Assembly (NCBI GenBank): GCA_002344205.1 | Contig: DDSZ01000002.1 | Coordinates: 161,206 to 172,307, forward strand | DNA length: 11,102 bases | Direction of reading: 5' to 3' | Source: Opitutaceae bacterium UBA2377 | GTDB taxonomy: Bacteria; Verrucomicrobiota; Verrucomicrobiia; Opitutales; Opitutaceae | Part shown: positions 1 through 7,014 of the stretch, piece after piece | How the letters are laid out: each line of letters begins with the position of its first letter | How positions within the stretch are numbered: position 1 is the first letter of the stretch | The notes under the pieces: generated by a model | What the model was told of the DNA's origin: nothing | Databases searched by the model: none | The model's input: the letters and a program-made list of their open reading frames with translations, nothing else | Position numbers and translations under genes: made by a program

Positions 1-254
1 GTGATGCCCTGCTCGCGCTCGGCGCGGAGGCCGTCGGTGAGGTTGGCGAGGTTGACCTGACCGCCCCCGGTGATGTCGGCGGAGCGCTCGAGGGCCTCGA
101 TCTGGTCCTCCATGAGCGACTTCGAGTCGTAGAGGAGGCGGCCGATGAGCGTGGATTTGCCGTCGTCCACCGAGCCGCACGTGTTGAAGCGCAGGATATC
201 GACGACCGGTGCGGCGCGGTTTGAGAGCGAATGAGAGGTGGCGACCACGGACAT
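1..254 (-). CDS. cysN: Sulfate adenylyltransferase subunit 1 (CysN), N-terminal part
   Basis: This is the first 84 residues of the GTPase subunit of ATP sulfurylase, which couples GTP hydrolysis to formation of adenosine 5'-phosphosulfate (APS) from sulfate and ATP in the cytoplasm. The sequence shows the G1/P-loop GSVDDGKST at residues 27-35, followed by [10 protein letters not shown]. Residues 78-84 (RAEREQGI) lead into the switch I region, all as in CysN/elongation-factor-like GTPases. The ATG at 254 is chosen because it puts the P-loop at the usual distance from the N terminus. The gene runs off the left edge, so it cannot be told whether a C-terminal APS kinase domain is fused (CysNC). 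That matters because the neighbouring CysH looks PAPS-type and no separate cysC is visible. It lies 23 bp after cysD and is the last visible gene of the cysI-cysH-cysD-cysN unit. Confidence 0.93.
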   Translation of the reverse strand, partial: MSVVATSHSLSNRAAPVVDILRFNTCGSVDDGKSTLIGRLLYDSKSLMEDQIEALERSADITGGGQVNLANLTDGLRAEREQGI

Positions 255-277
255 GAAAGGTTGGGTGTTGACGGATT

Positions 278-1216
278 CTAGAAGTAACCGGCTTTTTTGC
301 GGTCTTCCATGGCGGCCTCGGAGGCCTTGTCGTCGGCACGGGAGCCGCGCTCGGTGACGCGGGCGGCGGCGACCTCGGCGATGATGTCGTCGAACGAGCT
401 CGCGGGGCTCTCGACCATGCCGGTGCTGATCATGTCGGCGATGGTGCGCACGCGGCAGACCATCGTCTTGCGCGGCTCGGTGGGCTTGGGCCGGGCGCCG
501 GCATAGGGATCGGGCTTGGTGTCGTCGGTGTGCGGCGGCGGCACGGGCAGCCACTGGCCGCCGCGGCGGAAGCACTCGCGGGTGTGGCTGAAGTAGATGC
601 TCGGGACCTCGAGCTGCTCGCGCTTGATGTATTCCCACACGTCCATCTCGGTCCAATTGCTCAGCGGAAACACGCGCATGTTTTCGCCCGCGTTGAGTCT
701 GCCGTTGTAGAGATTCCAGATCTCGGGGCGCTGATTCTTCGGGTCCCACTGGCCGAAGCTGTCGCGGAAGCTGAAGAAGCGCTCCTTGGCGCGGGCCTTC
801 TCCTCGTCGCGGCGGGCGCCGCCGATGGCGCAGTCGAAGCGGAACTCCTCGATGGCGCCGAGGAGCACGGGGATCTGCAGCTTGTTGCGGCTGACCTCGC
901 CGGGCGCCTGCGTGGCGGAGCCGTTGGCGAGGGCCTGGTCCACGGTGCGGACGATGAGCTTCGCGCCGAGCTGCTTGGCGCGGCGGTCGCGAAACTCGAT
1001 CAGCTCGGGGAATTCGTGGCCGGTCTCGACGTTGAGAAACGGCATCGGGATGTCCGACGGGCGGAAGGCCTTCTCGGCGAGGCGCAGGAGGCAGATGGAG
1101 TCCTTGCCGCCGGAGAACAGCAGCACCGGGCGCTCAAACTCGCCCGCGACCTCACGCATGATGTGGATGGCCTCGGTTTCGAGATACTGCAGGTGATCGA
1201 GATGATAGTTGCTCAT
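278..1216 (-). CDS. cysD: Sulfate adenylyltransferase subunit 2 (CysD)
   Basis: Catalytic subunit of heterodimeric ATP sulfurylase (with CysN), which adenylylates sulfate to APS. The 312-residue product is close to the roughly 300 residues usual for the family. The PP-loop SGGKDS is at residues 35-40 and is preceded by EAIHIMREV, the conserved N-terminal helix. [21 protein letters not shown] at about 132-152 and the C-terminal DRKKAGYF are strong family signatures. The frame stays open upstream to a TTG at 1243. I prefer the ATG at 1216 because the protein then begins [13 protein letters not shown], matching the start of known CysD proteins. No Shine-Dalgarno sequence helps the choice. It lies 48 bp after cysH and 23 bp before cysN, consistent with one transcript. 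Confidence 0.95.
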   Translation of the reverse strand: MSNYHLDHLQYLETEAIHIMREVAGEFERPVLLFSGGKDSICLLRLAEKAFRPSDIPMPFLNVETGHEFPELIEFRDRRAKQLGAKLIVRTVDQALANGSATQAPGEVSRNKLQIPVLLGAIEEFRFDCAIGGARRDEEKARAKERFFSFRDSFGQWDPKNQRPEIWNLYNGRLNAGENMRVFPLSNWTEMDVWEYIKREQLEVPSIYFSHTRECFRRGGQWLPVPPPHTDDTKPDPYAGARPKPTEPRKTMVCRVRTIADMISTGMVESPASSFDDIIAEVAAARVTERGSRADDKASEAAMEDRKKAGYF

Positions 1217-1264
1217 CGGGCAAAGCAGGGCCGGCCGCGGCAAACGGGGCCGGCACCGATGCGA

Positions 1265-1921
1265 TTACTGTCCAACGGCCTTCCCGCCCCAGGCGGCGTG
1301 GAGGCCGCACTCGCGCTTTTCGTCGGCCTTGGCGGGATCGAAGTAATCCCATTCGTTGGGCAACTGATGCTCGGCGAGGTAGGCCTCGAGCTCGGCGTCG
1401 CTCCAATAAAAAAACGGACTGACCTTGAGCGCACCGAAGTTCGCGTCGGGGAAAACGATGTCGAGGCCGGCGCGATTCGGATTCTGCACCTTGCGCAAGG
1501 CGGTGATCCAGACGCGGGGCGCAAGTTCGCGCATCCCGCGTTGAAAGGGCTCGAGCTTCATCTGGGTGCTGAAACGCTTCAGGCCTTCTTCGTCGTTTGT
1601 GTCCGGGATCGGTCCATAGACGGCGTCGCGGTGAGCGGCGGTGAGGCGCGGCAGGTAGGGCTTGAGGTTGAGGTTCAAGCGGGTGCGCAGTTCCTCAGCG
1701 TGGCGGTAGGTGGCCGTCCGGTTGTAGCCGTGGTCCACCCAGAGCACGGGGATGTCGGGCTGGGCCGAGACGGCGAGATGCAGGATGGCCGCCTCGTAGG
1801 GGCGGAAATTGGTGGAGACGAGCGCACGGCCCGGCGCCTGCGCGAGGGCCCAGCGCGTGATCTCGAGCGGGGTCTTGGTGCGCAGCGCGGCATTGGCGGC
1901 CGCGAGTTGTTCGGACGTCAT
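1265..1921 (-). CDS. cysH: Phosphoadenylyl-sulfate (PAPS) reductase family protein, CysH
   Basis: Reduces activated sulfate to sulfite, with thioredoxin or glutaredoxin as the usual electron donor. The 218-residue product carries KRECGLH at residues 202-208 with the catalytic Cys205. It also has the KLEPFQRGMREL stretch at about 122-133 and an RAGL segment, as in CysH. Cys205 is the only cysteine in the protein. The CC and CxxC pairs that hold the 4Fe-4S cluster of APS reductases are absent, so the substrate is probably PAPS, not APS. The PP-loop region reads VSTNFRPYEAAILHL (35-49), where family members usually have a glycine in the SxxxG part, so that motif is unusual. The gene starts 7 bp after the cysI stop, which implies cotranscription. 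The family call is firm; the PAPS-versus-APS preference is inferred from the cysteine count. Confidence 0.9.
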   Translation of the reverse strand: MTSEQLAAANAALRTKTPLEITRWALAQAPGRALVSTNFRPYEAAILHLAVSAQPDIPVLWVDHGYNRTATYRHAEELRTRLNLNLKPYLPRLTAAHRDAVYGPIPDTNDEEGLKRFSTQMKLEPFQRGMRELAPRVWITALRKVQNPNRAGLDIVFPDANFGALKVSPFFYWSDAELEAYLAEHQLPNEWDYFDPAKADEKRECGLHAAWGGKAVGQ

Positions 1922-1928
1922 GGCGGGA

Positions 1929-3632
1929 TCAATTCGCGGTGGGTTGCGGGGTTGCGGCGGCGGCCTGCTCGGGCCAAAGCACGCGGGCGGCGAAATCGCC
2001 GAAACGCTCGCCGGGCTGGCGTTCGTTTTTCCAGCGGGTGAGGACGGGGCGCAGCTCGGCCTCCACGTCGGCCTCCTTGATGGTATCCTTGAAAACGCGA
2101 TTGAGACGGGTGCCGGAGGCGTTGCCGCCGAACCAGAGCTGGTAGCGGCCGGGCGCTTTGCCGACGAAGGCGATCTCGGCCATATAGGGCCGCGCGCAGC
2201 CGTTGGGGCAGCCGGTGGAGCGGATGATGATTTCCTCGCCGCCGAGACCGATCTCGCCGCCGAGTTTTTCGATGCGGTCGATGAGGCCGGGCAGCATGCG
2301 CTCGGACTCGGCGAGCCCGAGCCCGCAGGTCGGCAGCGAAGGGCAGGCCATGGCGGCGGCGTGCAGGATCGAGGCCTGGTTGTCCACCTTTACGCCGTGG
2401 CCGGCGAGCAGCGCGGTGATGCCGGCGCGATCGCGCTCGGGCACGTTGGCGAGGATGACGTTCTGGTTGGCCGAGAGGCGGAACTCAATGTGGGGAAATT
2501 GCTCCGCGACCTGACGCAGCGCGGTCTTCTGGGTGTGGCCGGGCACGTCCTTGATGCGGCCGGTCTCGACGAAGAGCGTGAGGAACAGCGAGCCGTCCAC
2601 CGCGCGATGCCAGCCGTAGAGATCACCCGTCGTGGTGAACTCGTAGGGACGCACGGGGCCGAGGGCAAAGCCGGTGCGGCGGTTGACCTCGTCGCGCATC
2701 CAGTCGGTGCCGCGTTCCTCGAGGACGTATTTGAGGCGGGCGTGTTTGCGGTTGGTGCGGTCGCCGAAGTCGCGGTGGATGGTGAGCACGGCTTTCGCGA
2801 CCTCGATCACCTTTTCCGGCGGCAGGAAGCCGATAACGTCGGCGAGCCGCGGGAAAGTCTGCACGTTGCCATGGCTGCGGCCCATGCCGCCGCCGACCGC
2901 GAGGTTGTAGCCGAGGAGCTGATCGCCTTCGACAATGGCGATGAAACCGAGGTCGTTGGTGAAGATATCCATGTCGTTGACCGGCGGGATGACGAGGCCG
3001 GCCTTGAACTTGCGCGGCAGGTAGGTGCGGCCGTAGAGCGGATCGACGAAGTCCTTGTGGGCGGGGTCGTCGAGCTTGAGCTGGACGCCATCGATCCAGA
3101 TGGAGTGGTAGGCCTTGGTCTGCGGGGCGAGGGCCTCGGCGAGGCGGACGCTGTCGGTGTAAACCAGCTCGCGGGCCCTGGTGTGGGCGGGCGTGGGTGA
3201 AGCGGTGATGTTGCGGTTCACATCGCCGCAGGCGGCGAGGGTGGAGAGCAGCGACTCGTTGATTTTTTTGATGAGGGCACCGAGGCCCGACAACAGGACG
3301 CCGTGAAACTGGATGCTTTGCCGGGTGGTGAGGCGCAGGGTGTTGTTGCCGTATTGGGTCGCGAGATTGTCGAAGGTGATCCACTGGGCCGATGTCATCA
3401 CGCCGCCGGGGATGCGGCCGCGGATCATCATCATGTATTTTTTCCCGGTCTTGCGCAGGTCGCGGTCGTCCTGCTGGTAGATCCCGTGAAACTTGATGAA
3501 CTGCTGGTCATCCTCAGAAAAGCGGTCTGCGGCCGGATCGGCCATCGTGGCGGCAATGTTGCCCGCGAGCGTGGGGATGGCGGTCTTGATGACTTCGTTG
3601 TGAGTGGGCTTGGCGGGTTCGGGGGCGGACAT
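1929..3632 (-). CDS. cysI: Sulfite reductase hemoprotein beta subunit (CysI)
   Basis: Catalyses six-electron reduction of sulfite to sulfide at a siroheme coupled to a 4Fe-4S cluster. The product is 567 residues, against about 570 for E. coli CysI. The four cluster/siroheme cysteines are visible as C430-x5-C436 (ACPSLPTC) and C475-x3-C479 (TGCPNGC), each four positions below those of the E. coli enzyme. The N-terminal LRLTTRQSIQFHGV (99-112) is the conserved substrate and siroheme arginine region. The frame is open far upstream through the divergent cobA gene. The ATG at 3632 is selected because it gives the full-length family N terminus and lies just outside the AT-rich promoter region. No cysJ flavoprotein gene is present in the window, so the electron donor is unknown. 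It heads the leftward sulfate-assimilation unit. Confidence 0.96.
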   Translation of the reverse strand: MSAPEPAKPTHNEVIKTAIPTLAGNIAATMADPAADRFSEDDQQFIKFHGIYQQDDRDLRKTGKKYMMMIRGRIPGGVMTSAQWITFDNLATQYGNNTLRLTTRQSIQFHGVLLSGLGALIKKINESLLSTLAACGDVNRNITASPTPAHTRARELVYTDSVRLAEALAPQTKAYHSIWIDGVQLKLDDPAHKDFVDPLYGRTYLPRKFKAGLVIPPVNDMDIFTNDLGFIAIVEGDQLLGYNLAVGGGMGRSHGNVQTFPRLADVIGFLPPEKVIEVAKAVLTIHRDFGDRTNRKHARLKYVLEERGTDWMRDEVNRRTGFALGPVRPYEFTTTGDLYGWHRAVDGSLFLTLFVETGRIKDVPGHTQKTALRQVAEQFPHIEFRLSANQNVILANVPERDRAGITALLAGHGVKVDNQASILHAAAMACPSLPTCGLGLAESERMLPGLIDRIEKLGGEIGLGGEEIIIRSTGCPNGCARPYMAEIAFVGKAPGRYQLWFGGNASGTRLNRVFKDTIKEADVEAELRPVLTRWKNERQPGERFGDFAARVLWPEQAAAATPQPTAN

Positions 3633-3686
3633 GACAATCTTTATAGTTGATAAATATAGTAATAAACTAAAGATTAAAACTGCAAG
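3633..3686. promoter_or_regulatory. Divergent promoter/operator region between cysI and cobA
   Basis: This 54-bp, strongly AT-rich gap separates two divergent units inside a GC-rich region, so it must hold both promoters. A plus-strand promoter for cobA can be proposed: ATGACA at 3631-3636, an 18-bp spacer, and TATAGT at 3655-3660, with transcription starting near 3667. For cysI, TATAAA (minus strand, 3645-3640) lies so close to the ATG that it would give a leaderless or nearly leaderless mRNA. TTGCAG (3685-3680) with TACTAT 18 bp away is another option. A perfect inverted repeat AATCTTTA (3636-3643) / TAAAGATT (3668-3675) brackets the region and could be an operator. Promoter assignments are by eye. 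Confidence 0.6.
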
Positions 3687-4487
3687 ATGAGTAAAGCAGT
3701 AAAACGGGATTATGACAGGCTGCCGGAGGCCGGACGGGTGATCCTCGTGGGAGCCGGGCCGGGGGCGGTCGATTTGCTGACTTTGCGCGGACAAGCTGTT
3801 CTCAACAAAGCAGATGTCGTGATCTATGATGATCTGGTGAACCAAGAACTGCTGGATCATTGCCCGACCGGGGCAGAGCGAATCTATGTGGGCAAGCGGG
3901 CGGGGATGCACTGCATGCCGCAACAGGAAATTGGGGAAATTATGGTGCGGGAAGCGCGGAAAAACCGGTGGGTGGTGCGGCTGAAAGGCGGCGATCCGCT
4001 GGTGTTTGGCCGGGGTGGAGAGGAAATGCAGGCCCTGACGGCAGCCGGGATACCCTATGAAATCGTGCCCGGGGTGACGGCGGCAGTGGCGGCCGGCGCG
4101 ATGGCGGAGATTCCGCTGACCTTTCGGGGTGCGGCCTCGGCGGTGGTTTTTGTGACCGGACACGAATGTGCGAACAAAGGTGACCACGCGGCGGTGGACT
4201 GGGCGGCGCTGGCGCGGACCGGGGCGACGTTGTGCATTTACATGGGGGTGCGCCGGCTGCCGGAGATCGCACGGGCGCTGGCCGAAGGCGGACTGAACGG
4301 TGACACACCGCTCGCCGTCGTAAGCAATGCGACATTGCCGCAACAGCGGGTGCATGTCGCGACCCTTGGGCTGGCGGAGACTTTGAGCGAGCAACTGCGC
4401 GGCCAGCCGACTTTGATCATCGTTGGCGAAGTGGTGCGCTGGAAAGAACTCAGCCAAGTGGCGCAGCCGATGGCATTCGGGCTATGA
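3687..4487 (+). CDS. cobA: Uroporphyrinogen-III C-methyltransferase (SUMT)
   Basis: Transfers two methyl groups from S-adenosylmethionine to uroporphyrinogen III, giving precorrin-2, the entry point to siroheme and cobalamin. The 266-residue product has the tetrapyrrole methylase signatures in order: GAGPG at 22-26 followed by LLTLRG, the block RLKGGDPLVFGRGGEE at 98-113, VPGVTA at 128-133, and YMG at 185-187 in the SAM-binding region. Its length matches the stand-alone SUMT (CobA/SirA), not the E. coli-style CysG fusion, so the precorrin-2 dehydrogenase activity must lie elsewhere. It diverges from cysI, whose siroheme cofactor it helps make. It overlaps the next gene at ATGA (4484-4487), indicating translational coupling. 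A role in siroheme rather than cobalamin synthesis is inferred from the sulfite-reductase context. Confidence 0.95.
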   Translation: MSKAVKRDYDRLPEAGRVILVGAGPGAVDLLTLRGQAVLNKADVVIYDDLVNQELLDHCPTGAERIYVGKRAGMHCMPQQEIGEIMVREARKNRWVVRLKGGDPLVFGRGGEEMQALTAAGIPYEIVPGVTAAVAAGAMAEIPLTFRGAASAVVFVTGHECANKGDHAAVDWAALARTGATLCIYMGVRRLPEIARALAEGGLNGDTPLAVVSNATLPQQRVHVATLGLAETLSEQLRGQPTLIIVGEVVRWKELSQVAQPMAFGL

Positions 4488-5320
4488 GCGGGAGCGAGGC
4501 CAAGTCGGCGGTATTGCTCGTAGACAACGGCACGCTGGAGCCGGCCGCGATCCTGCGCCTGAGGCAGTTGGCGGCGACGCTGGGTGAGCGATTGGGGCGG
4601 CGGGTGGAGCCCGTATCGTTGCAACATTCGGACCGGGTGGCGGCCGCGCTGCTGGACGGCCGGTGCGCGGAAGTATTGGAGCCGGCACTGCGTATGCGGC
4701 TGACAGAGGGAATCACGGATTTTCTGATCGTGCCGTTGTTCATCGGGCCGACGCGGGCATTGTCCGAATACCTGCCGCAGGTAATCGAGCGGGTGCGGGC
4801 GGATCGTCCAACGATCACGGTGCGGATGGCTTTGCCGCTCCATGCGGGAGCGGAGGATCGACTGGCACAAATGATTGCGGGGCAAGTTGAGGATGTGATG
4901 ACGAGGACAGGCTGGGATGCGCATACCAAGGTGGCGCTGGTGGATCACGGCTCGCCGCTGCGCGAGGTGACGGAAGTGCGGGACCGGGTGGCGGACCATC
5001 TGGCGCAACTCCTGGGGGAGCGAGTTGCCGTGGTCGCGCCCTGCAGCATGGAGCGGCGGCCGGGAGCGGAGTATGATTTCAACGAGCCGCTGCTGGCAAA
5101 CCTGCTTGCGACCCCACCGTGGAACGCAGGCCAGATAGTCGTGGCGCATCTTTTCCTGTTGCCGGGGCGTCACGCCGGCGAAGGCGGCGATATCGCACAG
5201 ATTTGCGCCCGGGCGGAATCGGAGAGCCCGGGGTTGCGGGTGGCGCGGGCGGGGCTGCTGGGCGACATTCCCGAGCTGATTGATCTGCTGGTTGACCGCT
5301 ATCGGGCGGTCTTGGCTTGA
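4484..5320 (+). CDS. cbiX: CbiX/SirB-like sirohydrochlorin chelatase, tandem domains
   Basis: Probable sirohydrochlorin ferrochelatase inserting iron to make siroheme (or cobaltochelatase if used for B12). The 278 residues look like two CbiX-type halves. The second half carries the usual metal-binding histidines: LVDHGS with H155 and LFLLPGRH with H230. In the first half the equivalent segments read LLVDNGT (N15 in place of His) and PLFIGPTRALSEYLP (no PGRH). The N-terminal half therefore probably lacks catalytic metal ligands, and the C-terminal half would hold the active site. The gene starts inside the stop of cobA (ATGA overlap), so the two are made together. It ends 7 bp from the convergent dioxygenase gene with no visible terminator between them. 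The chelatase family is supported by the motif pairs and context; the metal is inferred from the nearby siroheme enzyme. Confidence 0.8.
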   Translation: MSGSEAKSAVLLVDNGTLEPAAILRLRQLAATLGERLGRRVEPVSLQHSDRVAAALLDGRCAEVLEPALRMRLTEGITDFLIVPLFIGPTRALSEYLPQVIERVRADRPTITVRMALPLHAGAEDRLAQMIAGQVEDVMTRTGWDAHTKVALVDHGSPLREVTEVRDRVADHLAQLLGERVAVVAPCSMERRPGAEYDFNEPLLANLLATPPWNAGQIVVAHLFLLPGRHAGEGGDIAQICARAESESPGLRVARAGLLGDIPELIDLLVDRYRAVLA

Positions 5321-5327
5321 GCCGAAG

Positions 5328-6263
5328 CTAGCAAATCCGCCGCCGCGGCAGGAGGTAGCCATCGTCCCACGAACTCACGTTCAGGGGGAGTTTGCGCCAG
5401 TAATACTTCAGGTCGTCGTGTTTCCAGCCGGCGTAGATTTCTTCCCACTTAAGCGGACAGTGTGGGTTCAGCGAGCTGTTGTCCACGGGTTCGTCGGCGG
5501 GTTGATAGCGCACATCGAGCGAGAGACGGATGCGGTCCTTGAACTGGCAGCGCAGGGCCTTGTGGATCGTGTGGCAGGGGAAGGTCAGCACGTCGCCGAT
5601 TTCGTAGTCGCCCTCAACCCAGTGTGTATCGGTCGGGCAGAGGGGCACGGCGCGGCCGCCGGCGCCTTTGGCCAATTGCACGGGCAAGTAACCATTTTTG
5701 TGCGAACCCTGCAGCACGGTGAGTCCGCCCATGGCGCGCGGGCAGTCGCCGACCGGAAACCAGCAAGTCCAGGTGTTGGTGGAACCCTGGATGTAGGGAA
5801 AATCCTGATGAGGCGGAGTCGGCACCATGCAAGTGTGCGGGGTGATCATCCGCGCGATGTGCCGGGGATGAACCAACACCTCGCGATCAAACAGGGCGCG
5901 ATAAATCTCCAAGAGGCGCGGGTGATGTGGCAGGCGATGGAAGCGCTCGAGCCGCTGCACGTCGTGATAAGCATCGGCCGTTACGCCGACATCGGCGCGG
6001 TGCATCTCCTCCTCGGTGATGCGGTTGATGGCGTCGTAATCGATCAGGCCACCGAGGGCGTCCTGACCGGGCTGACGCCAGCCGTATTTATCAACGATCG
6101 CGAGCATTTCGGCGCGCAAGGCCAGCAGTTCGCCAGCCGGCAGCCGGCCTTTGAAAAAGAGGTAGCCGTCCTCGGCGGCGCGGACGCGTAGAGCCGCCGG
6201 GTCGGCAAGCAGTGGCGTCGAATCGACAAAGAGGGTCTTGTGAACGGCGAAGGGGGCGACCAT
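5328..6263 (-). CDS. Phytanoyl-CoA dioxygenase (PhyH) family protein
   Basis: A non-heme Fe(II)/2-oxoglutarate-dependent oxygenase of unknown substrate, 311 residues, predicted cytoplasmic (no signal peptide). The iron ligands appear as HxD at H152/D154 (PTPPHQDFPYIQG) and a distal histidine in FPCHTIHKAL, most likely H234. A nearby arginine in RIRLSLDVRYQ (R244 or R246) would bind the 2-oxoglutarate carboxylate. GGLTVLQGSHKNG (179-191) matches the PhyH core strand segment. The ATG at 6263 gives a normal N terminus, though no ribosome binding site is evident. The gene follows the pseudopilin gene by 83 bp on the same strand. It converges on the chelatase gene with stops 7 bp apart. Neither neighbour indicates a substrate: PhyH proteins include halogenases and hydroxylases of many small molecules, so only the family can be given. 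Confidence 0.85.
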   Translation of the reverse strand: MVAPFAVHKTLFVDSTPLLADPAALRVRAAEDGYLFFKGRLPAGELLALRAEMLAIVDKYGWRQPGQDALGGLIDYDAINRITEEEMHRADVGVTADAYHDVQRLERFHRLPHHPRLLEIYRALFDREVLVHPRHIARMITPHTCMVPTPPHQDFPYIQGSTNTWTCWFPVGDCPRAMGGLTVLQGSHKNGYLPVQLAKGAGGRAVPLCPTDTHWVEGDYEIGDVLTFPCHTIHKALRCQFKDRIRLSLDVRYQPADEPVDNSSLNPHCPLKWEEIYAGWKHDDLKYYWRKLPLNVSSWDDGYLLPRRRIC

Positions 6264-6346
6264 GGGTGGCGAAAAGATGCGTTCCGGGAGCGGATGTCGA
6301 TTTCTGCCGACCGCGGTTGTTTGTGCCCCCGGCGGGCTCAGCCGCC

Positions 6347-6838
6347 CTATTCAAGAATGTAGATCAACCGCGTGGCAGATGTCCTTTGGAAATTGCCGGT
6401 GGTGAGATTCCCATCGTCCAGTTTGGCGTCGATTTGCTGGAGTTGCTCGTCGGAGGAGGTGAAGCCGATGATACAGACACCGGCGTTGCCGCCGGTGGAG
6501 AGCTGGTTGTCCCACTGCCACAGTCCGCCGACAGTGGTGGCTGCCTGCCAACTGCCGGCTTTCAGGGTGTCGGTGATGGCGGTAGGCAGATTGGGCATGA
6601 CACCCGGGGCCGCAGATTCCGGCCAACTACCGTTTTGCGTGTTGTAGATTTCAAAGGCTTGGACGAAGACACGAAAATCGTTGATCACACGGGTGCTTTT
6701 TGAGGCCAGTTGGTTGCGGCGGATGGCCGGGATCGCGAGAGCGGCCAATAGGCCTATAATGACAATCACCACCATGATCTCCACGAGCGTGAAGCCGCGT
6801 GATTTGCCAAAGCTGAACCGGGGTTGGGTAAGGCTCAT
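6347..6838 (-). CDS. Type IV pilin-like / type II secretion pseudopilin (GspG/PilE-like)
   Basis: A 163-residue prepilin-like protein. The class III signal is explicit: a 15-residue basic leader MSLTQPRFSFGKSRG, then the prepilin peptidase site G15/F16 in GFTLVE with the conserved Glu at position +5 (E20), then a hydrophobic helix up to about residue 38 (IMVVIVIIGLLAALAIPAI). The remaining 125 residues form a globular domain with one cysteine and many Asn/Gly/Thr residues, and have no further motif I recognise. It would be cleaved and N-methylated by a PilD-type peptidase and assembled in a pseudopilus or remain in the inner membrane. No gsp or pil genes flank it, so it is an orphan in this window. 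Such orphan prepilin-domain proteins are common in this phylum. The function is not determined beyond the fold class. Confidence 0.85.
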   Translation of the reverse strand: MSLTQPRFSFGKSRGFTLVEIMVVIVIIGLLAALAIPAIRRNQLASKSTRVINDFRVFVQAFEIYNTQNGSWPESAAPGVMPNLPTAITDTLKAGSWQAATTVGGLWQWDNQLSTGGNAGVCIIGFTSSDEQLQQIDAKLDDGNLTTGNFQRTSATRLIYILE

Positions 6839-6980
6839 CGACTATCGGTAGCGTCAGTCAGAATCATGCCTAAATGCAATCCCCGAGCGCAGCCCGATTG
6901 AAATACCTGGTTGGGAACGCAAGGACGACTCCGGTCTTACGCGGCATCCAGCGCGCTCTCTCACTGCGCGCAACAAACAA

Positions 6981-7008
6981 GAGACCCGGCTTTTTAGAGC
7001 CGGGTCTC
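6981..7008 (-). terminator. Probable intrinsic terminator of the rodA-rng unit
   Basis: A perfect inverted repeat with 11-bp arms, GAGACCCGGCT (6981-6991) and AGCCGGGTCTC (6998-7008), and a 6-nt loop. On the minus strand it lies 47 bp past the rng stop codon and is followed by TTGTTTGTTG, a T-rich tail. This fits Rho-independent termination of leftward transcription, although the T tract is interrupted. On the plus strand the downstream sequence is A-rich and would not act as a terminator. Confidence 0.75.
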
Positions 7009-7014
7009 GAAAAC

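Noticed and set aside
530..2041. Long plus-strand open frame of 503 codons opposite cysD and cysH
   Set aside because: It is antisense to two clear genes in GC-rich DNA, where the opposite strand often stays open. The translation is Ala/Gly/Glu-rich without motifs.
1809..3200. Plus-strand open frame of 463 codons opposite cysI
   Set aside because: Low-complexity composition, no motif, and fully overlapped by cysI, which has all its catalytic cysteines.
3633..4457. Upstream extension of the cysI frame by 275 codons
   Set aside because: It crosses the AT-rich promoter region and the divergent cobA gene; CysI is full length from the ATG at 3632.
4238..5362. Minus-strand open frame of 374 codons opposite cobA and the chelatase
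   Set aside because: Pro/Arg/His/Gln-rich shadow sequence; the plus-strand genes have clear family motifs.
6331..6346. Hairpin GGCGG/CCGCC just after the pseudopilin stop as a terminator
   Set aside because: The stem is only 5 bp and no T tract follows on the minus strand, so termination there is not supported.
6951..6971. GCGCGC/GCGCGC inverted repeat upstream of the pseudopilin gene
   Set aside because: Six-base self-complementary arms are common in GC-rich DNA and nothing nearby gives it a role.
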